Shown here in pieces: positions 24,506 through 35,148 of a stretch of DNA of 64,000 nucleotides. Origin of the DNA: Favolaschia claudopus. Its lineage: Eukaryota; Basidiomycota; Agaricomycetes; Agaricales; Mycenaceae. A model generated the notes under the pieces. It was not told where the DNA came from. It did no database searches and saw nothing but the letters and a program-made list of their open reading frames with translations. Location: the NCBI GenBank assembly GCA_037176885.1, contig JAWWNJ010000092.1, positions 310,001-374,000 on the forward strand. Direction: 5' to 3'. The first letter of the stretch is position 1. Each line of letters starts with the position of its first letter. The position numbers and the translations under genes were made by a program.

Positions 24506-26532
24506 TATTCCAAGCCAGAGTTTAGTTCAATATTGTTGACAATGTGTTGTCGTTGGTGGTGTGAGTATTGTGGAGAGCAGTGGGCGTCATAACTTGGTTC
24601 GATGACAGAGTTCAGTTTTAGCGGTGCCAGTGATTATCAGAACCCCGAGTGCGTCGCCACGACCACCTGACACTGCGGGAAGATACTGTATACCTCAAGG
24701 TCGCGGCTCGGTTTTCATGTTTGTGGGCGGCCAGAAAGAGAAGAAAAAAATCGCCGAAAAAGGAAAGAAGGAAGGAGGAAAAAGGGAGAATTTCGAAGGA
24801 TTTCCTGCCTATTTATTTAGCCCTGTAGAAATCGATTTTTTCTCCGCTGCGCGGCAATGTTCAGGAAGACCGGCCCGGCAGTATCTCCGCGTAACTTTCC
24901 CAACAATCGAGTGCGGTATTGCTCAGAACCACTCAGTTAATGGGTACAAACACTAGCTGATGTACTGGAGCGCTAGTGTTGAGCTTGAGAAAACACTCAC
25001 CAGACGGGGGGATTTTGCTGCAGCTCTACAAAGATTCTGCTGGAATGTTCAATCAAAAAAAATAGGGCCTGGCCTTCTAAGTGTCTCTTAATTTTCCCTG
25101 ATAAATTGAATCATCTCTGCTATTGAGATAGGCTTGGTACGCAATGATTCTGTACTCTCGAGATAATTTCAACTACCAAATTGAAACCGGAAGGAGCGAG
25201 CAAACTCAAAAATGATGGCAGTTTTGTCACTACAGCAGGAAGGAAATTAGGTGAGGTGAAGTATTTTCTCGCCAAGCCACCACAGTCATTGAAAGCCTCA
25301 ACTCTTCAATACTCAAAATTGTTGCCAGGAGCAACTGCAGAGTGTTGAATATCAATTAAATGTTCAGCACCAAATTGTGCATTGGTGATGCAGAATAATC
25401 TGAGACAGGGGCCATACTGCTACAGAGCATTCCCCCCAGCCTCAGATAGTACACTGCATTTTTTACACTCCGCTCAAACGCAGAATTCAACCAAGAACGA
25501 ACGGAGAACTAAATCAAGAAGCCTCGGCATTCGCCGGATTGCCCAATTTGGTGTATCTTGTGATGTTATCACCTTCATACACCCTTTTCGGACGCATCAT
25601 CAATTACATACTGTAGCATACACCTTTTTGGGACACGATCAAAAGCATACACCCTTTTCGGACGGCATACACCATATAGGGTGTATGCCATCACCACAAA
25701 CACCATAAACGAGCCAAGGTCGCAGAGGTTCTGGTAGTGCACGACCCAGAGAAACGCGTCAAGCACGGTACACAGTCTCGAGATAGAGACGGTTTTCGAA
25801 AAGAAAATTTTGGTGCTCCCAAGCTCTGCAATGTGTCTTAAGATATCCTGAAAAGATAGGCAGAGCATCTCCCTGCGTTTTTACGCTGAGCATATTGAAA
25901 ATACTTGTTGAATGCAGCAGTAGAATGACGTTCAATCTTTCAGCCATGAAATTCGAAAAGGAGGAGGACGTCGGTGACTTTCGGGTTCGTAGAGCAGCAT
26001 TCCCACGGGACCTGCCGTGTGCCAATGCTGACATTTGCGATAAACGTCACCGGCTGCCGGTGGCTGCCTTGGACTGCGTGCACTCTTTTCAACCCATTAC
26101 GAGGCTCCGACTACTAACCTGCCTTTCATGAAGTATCCATTCTGCGTGCTGCGATGTTTCCATGGCATATTCTCAAGCAGCCTTGACTTCACTTGTGCTC
26201 GCTCGTCCGCGAACAAGTACTTGAATACTCTGCCATGCCATTCTTCGACAACTCGGCGACTCGAAGAATGTGGACACAGGCTGCAAGATCGCATTGATGA
26301 ACTTGAGAATGTTTTCCATTTTCCCGCTCCTTTCGCCAGTTTTTTGATTTGTCAAGACCGCCTCTTGGACAATCCCGTAAATGAACCAACGGTATCAAGC
26401 GGATAGCAAGCGGAGAGGAATGAGTAATCGGGAGTGGAGCCGTTGGCCTTAGTATCTCATCCCTATTTTCTAGGCCCTTAAATACGAGCTTTATCTTGCT
26501 CTTGACCTCCAATTCATCCTCACATTCAGAAA
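24506..26532. other. AT-rich gene-poor stretch with repeats
   Basis: About 2 kb with lower GC than its neighbours and no recognisable gene. The part 24.9-25.6 kb has many AT-rich words and stop codons in all frames. Short protein-like runs on the minus strand at 25.75-26.5 kb are broken and match no family I know. It contains the repeat and hairpin locus listed separately. An old, eroded transposon or lost gene is plausible but not shown. Confidence 0.45.
25576..25689. repeat. Three direct repeats plus an inverted repeat
   Basis: The 18-base unit CATACACCCTTTTCGGAC occurs at 25576-25593 and 25646-25663, with a two-mismatch copy at 25617-25634. It is followed directly by an inverted repeat at 25664-25689 with 10-base arms GGCATACACC and GGTGTATGCC around a 6-base loop. 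The arm shares CATACACC with the direct repeat unit, so four CATACACC words stand in a row and one faces back. Spacing (41, then 29 bases) is irregular. Confidence 0.8.
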
Positions 26533-27688
26533 ATGACTATCACTCAAGACTCTACCGCTCCTCTCGTTGCTGTCGTCGGTGCCACTGGCATTCAAGGCGG
26601 AAGTGTTGTCAAGGCTCTGGCGGAGTCAGACAAGCCGTATCGTATTCGTGGACTCACGCGAGATGCTACCAAGCCTGCAGCCCAAGCCCTCGTCGCCCAA
26701 GGCGTAGAGGTCGTCACTGTTGAAATCGTGGTCGAAAATAAAGAGGCCGTAATCAAGGCATTTTTGGGGGCTAACGCCGTTTTTGTATGTTTTATTTGAT
26801 TCCGCTATATGATTACTGAAGCAAGACCAGCTTGTCACTGCTTATATGGTCCACGCAGATGCAGCACGCGTGTGTATCAACATTTTCTGTATTCTACCAT
26901 GTTAATTTTGATCATTCATAGGAAACCGCGGAAGGGAAGATGATGATAGACGCTGCGAAGGCTGCCGGTGTCAAACGCATCGTTTGGTCTGGCCTGCCCG
27001 CTGTCCGCAAACTCAGCGGCGGCGCGGTTCAGAATGTTCTCAACTTTGATAGCAAAGCCGAAGTCACCGAGCACGGGTTCCAGTCGGGCGTGCCTTTCGT
27101 CAACATCCAAGCCGGATTCTATGACACCAACTTCTTGGGATGGGCCGCGCCGACAAAGAAAACTGACGGGTCGCTCGTTATACGGCTTGCTGTGCGACCA
27201 ACAACACGTTTCCCTATGATCTATGCCGAAGAAGATTATGGATTGTATGTTCGTAGAGCGCTTGAAGCTCCGGTCTTTCCAAACGGCTCGGAAGTTCTTA
27301 CAGGGGAATATATAGCCGGAGAAGATATGGTACACCAATTAGCTGAAGGTGTGTTCGATTTTCTTGGTACGCTTGAGTACAGATCGCTGATATAATCCCG
27401 ACAGTTACGGGCAAGCAAATCACTTTCGAACAAATATCTTTGGAACAACTAGAGAAGGAGTTCTCGGCGGTGATGCCACCCCCTCTGGTTGCGACCTTTG
27501 TGGACGCGATGAAATGGGCGGACGAATTTGGATGTAAGCTTCTTCAAGTTCAACATTCTTGCAATGCGTTAACTCTAGGTCCAGACTACGGTGGGGCACC
27601 CACCACTAGCCTCGAGGGTCTAGGACGAACTCCGAAGTCGTGGAAGCAGTTTTGCCAAATTGCGGACTGGAGCAAGTTCCTGGCGTAA
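26533..27688 (+). CDS. NmrA-like NAD(P)-binding protein, tandem copy 1
   Basis: NmrA-like proteins are atypical short-chain dehydrogenases that sense NAD(P) redox state or act as reductases; fungal NmrA binds the nitrogen regulator AreA. The protein starts MTITQDSTAPLVAVVGATG, with the GxxGxxG cofactor motif (GATGIQGGSV). Then come YRIRGLTRDATKPAAQAL, GANAVF, spliced exons giving the small DAAR and ETAEGKMMIDAAKAAGVKRIVWSGLPAV, VPFVNIQAGFYDTNFLGW, PMIYAEEDYGLYVRRALE, ITFEQIS and a final exon ending ADWSKFLA. The canonical SDR Tyr-x-x-x-Lys pair is not present, as usual in NmrA-like proteins. It is followed 0.8 kb downstream by a close copy on the same strand. A redox-sensing or reductase role is inferred only. 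Confidence 0.9.
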
Positions 27689-28475
27689 TACTTTTACCAC
27701 AGTCAAACTTCCTTCGTTGGTGTTTCGTTTCATCTGAATCAATGGTGTCGTTCTATTCAAACGACTTATTCTGCTGCAATTGTTTCAAGCCAAGGATTAT
27801 TAGGGCTCAATTCGCCTCGTATCTTGCTGTCACAGTTTGAACTCGAGTCGGCACCGCCTTTTGAACCTTGCCCGACATGATAGGCATCCCCGCTTCTGGA
27901 AACGGGACGTTCGTCTTCGTTTATTCCCACTTGGTGTCCTCACACCGAGTTCTTTCGAAGTTTGTCTGCAACTCGCGTCGCAGAATTATCATACGAACTT
28001 CATAAGTGGCTACAGAAAATTCAGCAGCCTCATGGAGTGATTTTTTTGTCGGCAGATTTTCCTGAAAAATGAGTGGAGGCCGGGATACGCGATTCCTCTT
28101 GCGACTCGTATGATTTCCTTTCCGTTCGCTTTCAGGCTGCCCTGTTGGTATGGCTAATGCGCATATGCCAGCTTGGTTGAATGGTGACACAGTCATTATG
28201 GTGTACGGCTGTTCCCGAGGTTGAAACCAAATCTTTCCCACGTCTGCGACTCTCTCTCTGATTTGTCAGTCGAACATGGCGCCGATTCCTCGAGCGGACG
28301 TTTGATGGTATACCCAGGATTCCCGTTGCAAGCGGTAAATGGACTGGCAAGATTGCAGATAAATGGTTGACACTGGCCCTCCACGGTGCTTTCTTCCCAT
28401 ATCTATACCGCTGTGTTTGAATCCTGTGGGGTTGGACTCCGAGTCATTCAACTCTCATCTCGCACTCGGTTCAAA
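27689..28475. other. Intergenic between the tandem NmrA-like genes
   Basis: No coding sequence is recognisable in this 0.8 kb. It holds the 3' flank of copy 1 and the promoter of copy 2. I could not see the copy 1 promoter repeated here beyond the few bases before the ATG. Confidence 0.5.
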
Positions 28476-29642
28476 ATGACTATCACTCAAGACTCTGCTG
28501 CCCCCCTTGTTGCCGTCGTTGGTGCCACTGGTACTCAGGGTGGAAGCGTCGTAAAGGCTCTAGCGGAGTCGGACAAGGCGTATCGTGTTCGTGGACTCAC
28601 CCGGGATGCGACTAAACCTGCCGCCCAGTCCCTCGTTGCGCAAGGCGTCGAGTTGGCTATCGTTGAAATTGGGGTTCAGAATAAAGAGGCTGTAATTAAG
28701 GCTTTCACTGGGGCCAACGCGGTTTTTGTAAGTTTTTGTTGAAGTTCGCTATGGCATCACTGACAAAATTTAGCTTGTTACGGCTTTTGTACATCATGGA
28801 GATCCGGCGCGTGTGCGTTCGAAACGTCCCTTATTTCCATTGTATTCAATCTTGATCCTCTAGGAAACCGCAGAAGGAAAGATGATGGTAGACGCTGCCA
28901 AGGCTGCTGGTGTTGAGCGTATCGTCTGGTCTGGCTTGCCCGCTGTTAAAAAGCTCAGTGGTGGCGTCGTCCAAAATCTCCTCAACTTCGATAGTAAAGC
29001 CGCAGTCACCGAGTACGGGTTTCAAAGTGGGGTACCTTTCGTCAACGTACAAGCTGGATTTTTCGACACCAACTTCCTGGGCTGGGCCGCACCGAGAAAG
29101 AAGGACGATGGATCGTTTGTCATACAGCTCGCACTCCGGTCGACGACTTCCCTTCCTATGATCTACACAGAAGAGGATTATGGGTTGTATGTTCTCAGAG
29201 CACTCGAAGCTCCGGTCTTCCCAAGCGGCTCGGAGATTCTCACTGGCGAATATATTACTGTGGAGGATTTAGTTCGACAACTCGCTGAAGGTACGGCAAT
29301 GGTTTGTATTTTTCGAGAATATCCGAGTTCAAGCTGCCGTTCAATTTTAACAGCGACGGGCAAGCGAATTACCTTTGAACAGATATCTTCGGAACAGCTT
29401 AAGAAAGACCTTTCAGTGCAAAGGCCGCCCTCTGTGGTCACTACCTTTGTGGATGCGATGAAGTGGTTCAGAGATTTCGGATGTAAGTTCTTCGAAGTTT
29501 CGCAAGTCTAGTTCCTTGATGCAATGGTCTGATTTTAGATTACGCTGGGGCTCCCACTGCAAGCCTCGAGGGTTTGAGAAGAAATCCGAAGTCGTGGATG
29601 GAGTTTTGCAAAACGGCGGACTGGAGCAAGTTTCTGTCGTAA
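28476..29642 (+). CDS. NmrA-like NAD(P)-binding protein, tandem copy 2
   Basis: This is a tandem duplicate of the gene at 26533-27688 with the same introns. It starts MTITQDSAAPLVAVVGATG, keeps the cofactor motif GATGTQGGSV, and continues YRVRGLTRDATKPAAQSL, KMMVDAAKAAGVERIVWSGLPAV, VPFVNVQAGFFDTNFLGW, PMIYTEEDYGLYVLRALE and a final exon ending ADWSKFLS. Replacements against copy 1 are mostly conservative (Ile/Val, Arg/Lys). One block after the cofactor domain differs more (VEVVTVEIVVENKE in copy 1, VELAIVEIGVQNKE here). Upstream in-frame ATGs exist, but alignment with copy 1 fixes the start at 28476. Both copies are intact, so both are probably functional. Confidence 0.9.
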
Positions 29643-30294
29643 AACTTTTACGAAACGCAAGTGTCCTACATTTCATCCAAATTGATAGTGCCGTCAACAC
29701 TAAAGTCTATTTCCTTGCTTCATTCTGCTGCAACCGAATCGAACTGCACATCAGCTTCAATATGCGGTGGACATCGTCGCATATCTCTGTTGAACTTGAA
29801 CCGACAATACAAGTTGAACTTGCCCGAGATCGCCGAAGGCCAGGAATTTCTAGTTGACGTTCTTGTGACGTTCGAATCCCTTCCTTCCTCAACATTACCG
29901 GGCCCAATCACATGGAGCACGCTGCGGATGTTTCAAGGAATCATTGGGATGATGCTTGGAGCACGAAATTCGCTTCTTGTACTGACCGGATTCACCGGAA
30001 CCGGTGGCTCCCCAAACACGCAAGGTTACGTAACTCAGTCCCTTCGCGGTGAAGTGTAGTAAGAATTAAACGAGTAGGGCACGAACCTTCTTGGGTGTCT
30101 CTAAATGTCCTCAGAGTATGAGAGATTTCAGAAATCTATCTAAAACGTTGAATTGGCGCCAAAAACTTCGTAAGTTACAAAAGTCAGAAAGTGGTGGAAG
30201 TAACTAACTCCATTTAGTAAGGCCAACAAAATTTTGGGGATGACGGTGGTATTTATATGTTGGGGAGGGCTGGACTCTTTCATTCGCAGCCGCC
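29643..30294. other. Intergenic, no gene seen
   Basis: No supported coding sequence. A possible TATA-like TTTATAT lies near 30252, about 40 bases before the desaturase ATG. The sequence GTTCGAATCCC near 29870 resembles a tRNA B box but has no partner arms. Confidence 0.45.
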
Positions 30295-31967
30295 ATGTCC
30301 TCTATCTCTCCACGCCGGGCGGGCCCACCAACCGACGCGCCATCCGTCGCTGCCCCCGAGGTTGACAACTTCGTCTCACACACCCTCAAGACGACCAAGG
30401 CGCTTCCACCAATCACTTGGAGCAACTTTTCTACGAATCTCAACTGGCTCAATGTTTTCATTCTCTGTGTCACTCCATTTATCGGTATGTTTGGTGCCTA
30501 CCACACCAAGTTGCGGTGGGAGACGGCGCTCTTTTCTGTGTTCTATTACTATTTCACGGGGCTCGGTGAGTTTTCATTCTCTTTGTGTTGTCTTGGAATC
30601 CGAACGCTCGCGGGCATGTCATGTGTTTTGAGTATGGGTCGGTTTCGGCTTTGATGGTGGCGAGCGAAATCTGCGCGAACGACTGCCAACTGGATCGGAA
30701 GCGAACCAACGTACTGATACATTTTTCCAGGCATCACAGCGGGCTACCATCGTCTGTGGGCTCATCGGAGCTACAATGCTGGCAAGTTCTTGCAATATTT
30801 CCTTGCCATCGCTGGTGCTGGTGCTGTTGAGGGCTCTATTAAGTGGTGGTCGCGCGGTCACCGTGCCCATCACCGTTACACCGACACGGAACTCGACCCG
30901 TACAATGCAGGAGAGGGATTCTGGTACTCGCATATCGGCTGGATGCTTCTCAAGCCTCGCCGTAAACCCGGTGTCGCCGACGTCAGCGATCTCTCCAAGA
31001 ATGAGGTCGTCCGCTGGCAGCACAAATACTACATCTCCCTCATCCTCCTCATGAGTTTCGCGGTCCCCACGATTATCCCATGGCTCGGATGGAATGACGC
31101 CAAAGGCGGCTACGTATACGCCGGCATCATCCGTCTGCTCTTCGTCCACCACTCGACCTTCTGCGTCAACTCCCTCGCTCACTGGCTGGGAGATTCGCCA
31201 TTCGACGATAAACACTCCCCCCGCGACCACCTCATCACCGCACTCTGCACGATTGGCGAGGGCTACCACAACTTCCACCACCAGTTCCCGATGGATTATC
31301 GCAACGCGATTAAGTGGTACCAGTATGACCCCACCAAATGGTAAGCACTGCTGAAATGCTTTGCAACGAACCCAAGATCTCAAATCCCTATAGGTTCATC
31401 TGGGTCTGCCAGAAGCTCGGATTGGCGTCGCACTTGAAGGTCTTCCCCGACAACGAGGTCCGCAAGGGACAGCTGACGATGCAACTCAAACGGCTACGCG
31501 AGACGCAAGAGTCCCTCGCATGGCCGTCGGACAGCAACGACCTGCCCGTCATCTCATGGGAGTCATACATCGAGCAGTCCGCCAAGCGACCCCTCATCCT
31601 CATCTCCGGCTTCATTCACGATGTCGCGTCCTTTATCGACGAGCATCCCGGAGGCGCCCACTGGATCATCAAGTACATTGGGAAAGACGCGACCACTGCG
31701 TTCTTCGGCGGTGTGTATGACCACTCGAACGCTGCGCACAATGTACGTTGTTTTCGGTTTCTCGAGCCTCTGTTTGCTGAATTTTCTTCCTTGCAGCTCC
31801 TCGCGATGAAACGCGTCGGTGTCTTGCACGGCGGCTTCCAGCAGGGTATCGATGACAAGTCCATTCCTCCTTCGCAACGGCTAAAGATCGCGCGGTATGC
31901 GGAGCTGAGCTCACCGGGAGCCAGCAGTGCAGCGCACTCCGACTACGAAGAGGGGATGCTGGGTTGA
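30295..31967 (+). CDS. OLE1: Acyl-CoA delta-9 desaturase with C-terminal cytochrome b5 domain
   Basis: The enzyme introduces the first double bond into palmitoyl- and stearoyl-CoA in the endoplasmic reticulum, using O2 and electrons delivered by its own cytochrome b5 domain. Four exons. Membrane segments start near [20 protein letters not shown]. The histidine boxes are [15 protein letters not shown] and EGYHNFHH, and a fourth conserved site is NSLAHWLGD. The cytochrome b5 part has the haem-binding HPGG ([12 protein letters not shown]) and the second haem His in the region DHSNAAHN. The first intron splits GITAGYHRL. At roughly 465 residues it has the length usual for Ole1-type enzymes, and nothing is missing. 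In fungi this gene class is commonly controlled by unsaturated fatty acids, oxygen, or SREBP/Mga2-type factors; an SREBP-type gene lies 26 kb away in this window. Confidence 0.96.
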
Positions 31968-32437
31968 ATGTTATGACGAACGGACTACAAAAACACCATA
32001 ATTTCTTGAGGTACGATAGAAACGCTATGATTTGTTGTTTTGAGCTAGATACAGTAAAATTGAAATTGGCGTGTGCTGAACAAATTGCTGGGTGGGATAG
32101 CGTTTTCCAACGTTGCAAAGTCGAACATGGTCGCCATGTGCTCGCCTAGACCTCTGAGAGTTGAGAGCGGGAGCTATTTCTGCTGTGCCTGGTTCGACTT
32201 CGTCGCCGTGGCACGTTTGCGTACCCGCGCACTGTCGGGTTGCCGTGCCGTCGTCCCGCGATCCCGGCGAAGTTCGAACGAACCCGTGGAAGCTAAGGGA
32301 AGCTACAGCATCGTCGATGTACGCATGCACGACATCCACTTGAATTATTGAGAGAAGCTCGGAAGCAGCCAAGACACGGCTGGTATACTGTATAAAACGA
32401 GACTAGCACCGTCGTCTGAACATCTTCAGCTGATGAG
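31968..32437. other. Intergenic, no gene seen
   Basis: The 3' flank of the desaturase and promoter of the next gene. No coding sequence is supported apart from chance frames. Confidence 0.45.
32391..32397 (+). promoter_or_regulatory. TATA box of the EEP-jacalin gene
   Basis: TATAAAA lies 47 bases before the ATG at 32438, in a TATACTGTATAAAACG context. Confidence 0.45.
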
Positions 32438-34041
32438 ATGTACGCCATTCTCTCTCTCGCCGCTGGCGCCCTCAGCGTCGTGCAGCATGCCTTGGCCGCA
32501 TCTGCGCCTTCGGGCACGTTCAACATTCTCTCGATGAATGTAGCAGGTCTTCCCGAGATCCTCAATGGCAACGGTGGGTTTAGGCAGAACGGAGACGGCC
32601 GAAAGACCTTCAACAGCTTTCGATTATTGCATAGGTGAATCTGGGGATAAGACCACAAACACCGCGATCATTGGTCAAGATATGGCCAAGTTTGCGTACG
32701 ACGTAATACACGTCCAGGAGGTGAGTCTGTTATATATAGTCGATGCCTACAGAAACGGAGGTAGGACAACGGTAGGACTTCAATTATCATGCGACGCTGT
32801 ATGCGAACGACAATCATACCTTCCGCACCGCGACCTCTGGCGGAGTACCGTTCGGAAGCGGTTTGAATACGCTCTCCAATTTTGATTGGGTCGACTTTAC
32901 GCGCACCAAAGTCAAGTCTTTGCCAGTATAATCGGATTGATATTATTGAAATTGATGGTTTTGTGTCCGTTAGTGGGCGACATGCTCTGATGCATCCGAG
33001 AATGACTGCCTGACGCCGAAGGGATTCACTTTCATGCGCGTCCGCGTTGACGAGGGTGTATATGTTGATTTTTACAATCTTCATGCCGATGCGGGAACAG
33101 AGCCTGGAGACGAGACAGCTCGCGCAGCGAATCTTCAGCAGGTATTCCCGGCATAAACGATGTCTATTGCGAGAATCTCACCTTCCGTAGGTAGCAGACT
33201 ACATCGACGTCTGGTCAACGGGCAATGCGGTGCTCGTCTTTGGAGATACCAATGCGCGGTACACACGTGCGGGCGACGGGATCCGTGTGTTTTCCACCCA
33301 AAATGGGTTGCTGGAGTTGGTCTTGGCTTTTTTCGATTGTTTTGAGACTGATAAGCAAACAGCGCCTGGGTTCAAGAAGCCGCGCACGGTGCAGCCCCAC
33401 CTATTGGTGAACCCGCTCTACTTTGTCCCGACGGCGTTCCTGCAAATATAAGCTGCGAAGTGGTGGACAAGGTCCTCTACCGCGGCAGCAAACTCATCAC
33501 CCTTGCGAATACGAGTTTCTTTTACGACACCTCGCGCTTCTCGTCGTCGGATCTGGCCACCCTCTCTGACCACAATCCAGTGCGAGTAGAATTTGCTTGG
33601 ACGCTGCCTTCCACGCTGCGCCAGTCTGATCTGCAAGGTGGCCCGCATGGAACGTGGTTTACGGATTTGCCTGGTGTGCCTTCGTTGCCTAGAGCGAGCG
33701 TGCTGAGGCTTCGCGGAGCGGCGCGATTGGACGCGGTGGGCATCTCTCTGACGAGCGGCGCGAGCTTTACGCATGGTGGCACGGGTGGGACGGCTGTATC
33801 TTTGACGCTTGCTGCGGGAGAGGTCGTTGTGAGCGGTACATTGTGCTGGGCCCAGCACGATGGAGACACGCGCAACTTTTATGCGCTGTTCACAACTTCA
33901 GCAGGTCGTACGCTCACAGCGGGAACGCTGACGGCTTCTTGTGCGACGATGACTGCGCCGGCTGGGTTTGGGATCGTGGGGTTCTTCGGGCAATCGGGAG
34001 ACGAGATGGACCAGCTGGGATTCATTTATGCTAAACAGTAG
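32438..34041 (+). CDS. Secreted EEP (endonuclease/exonuclease/phosphatase) protein with jacalin-like lectin domain
   Basis: A signal peptide (MYAILSLAAGALSVVQHALA) precedes a DNase I-fold domain: FNILSMNVAGLPE with the conserved Asn, HVQE with the metal-binding Glu, DFNYHATLYA, a YNLHADAG His/Asp pair, VFGDTNARY and the terminal LSDHNPVRVEF. Several exons are joined; 33.0-33.4 kb carries VRVDEGVYVDFYNLH and VADYIDVWSTGNAVLVFGD. The C-terminus is a jacalin-like beta-prism: GPHGTWFTD, LDAVGISLTSG, HGGTGGTAVSL and a last strand GFFGQSGDEMDQLGFIY. The EEP fold is used by nucleases, sphingomyelinases and inositol-phosphate phosphatases, so the substrate is open; jacalin domains bind mannose- or galactose-type glycans. 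The architecture suggests a secreted hydrolase held on a glycan surface, which is an inference. Confidence 0.88.
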
Positions 34042-34214
34042 GATGTCTGAATTGTTTTCTTGTTGTTTGTTAGTACAGAATGGATTCAGGTTGAACTTGC
34101 GGCTTGTCTTCTGGCTGTCGGTGACTCAAAATTCGGCCTTCATAACTTGGATGTGGGTCGGCCAAGGCTTTGTACGGCCGTCATACAGATTTTCCCTGAG
34201 TTCTTATTACGAAT

Positions 34215-34892
34215 CTAGATGCCACTAAATTCCTGGATATTCGAGTGCCTTCATTTAAAACGTACCTCACATCGCGCAGTTGGTACACCGTTCTTCAGAA
34301 TACCGGAACTTGCGATAACTTCGATCGTTTCGTCACTAGGAATGCCTATGAATTTCTGCTCGAGATAAAACAGGCACACTTACGCGAGGCCAGGATAGGA
34401 AAAGTTGGTCTTCATGTCCCGCGTGAGGACGCGGCCATCGAATCCCAATTTCATGCCAAGCATTATCACGGCCATACTCATACCCCTGATTGATATGAGC
34501 AAGAATTTGGTTGAAAGGCGAGCAGAAAAAGAAGAGCATACACGTCGGCCAGAAGGGTGGAACATGCGCCGTGAAGTACGCCCATGAAATTACACATGTC
34601 TGTTCACAAGAATGGCTCATGAGCAAGCTCTTCTCAAGCGAAGTTTAAACGCACTGCTGCTTATCTGAATCTCACTGATGAATTCGCATTCGCGCTTTCC
34701 TTCATCGAAATTCATAGTGGTCACTCGTAAGCGTTTCAGTATGTCACTGCCGAAGACACCAGGAAAGTAGTGGAAGAAGCCTTTTGCGGCGCTGAGTTTC
34801 TCCTCGTCGGATGCATTGCCCTTTATATCTGCGACGTTGAAGTCCGGGGGCGAAGGTAACGAGTCGAGAAATGCAAAAGCTGAGTTGGACAT
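34215..34892 (-). CDS. Hotdog-fold 4HBT/ACOT13-like thioesterase
   Basis: Hotdog thioesterases of this group hydrolyse acyl-CoA. The start MSNSAFAFLDSLPSPPDFN is followed by a long helix region, FDEGKRECEFISEIQIS, then an exon with VCNFMGVLHGACSTLLADV, which is the HGG(A/x)...D active-site block of the PaaI/ACOT13 group, here written LHGAC. Next come the last helix and strand region KLGFDGRVLTRDMKTNFSYPGLA, then DETIEVIASSGILKNGVPTARCE and a tiny last exon encoding EFSGI before TAG at 34215. That final strand (TARCEV) is the expected end of the hotdog sheet, but the usual THTK tail is replaced, so the last intron join is uncertain. It is convergent with the EEP gene and divergent from the BRCT gene. 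Confidence 0.65.
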
Positions 34893-35148
34893 GGTGGCTC
34901 AGAGAGAGTTGAAATTCCGGCCATCATCTGGCAAGTTGCGCGTGAATTTCGAAATGGATGCCGACGAAGCTGTCCACAGCATTTTTCGTTTTGGTTCATG
35001 AAGTTTGCCAGCTTGAGCAGGCTTGAACTTCGCAAGAACTTAAGGGATCGTCGCCAGTGATTATGTAATGACACTTACTATTTCTCATCGCATCGCTGTG
35101 GCTGTGCAAATTTCTCAACTCAACGAACACGGTCATCTGAACAGCTGA

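Noticed and set aside
25576..25689. CRISPR-like array
   Set aside because: Only three imperfect units with unequal short spacing in a eukaryote; not a CRISPR array.
29866..29880. GTTCGAATCCC resembling a tRNA B box
   Set aside because: No A box, acceptor stem or T-stem pairing can be formed around it.
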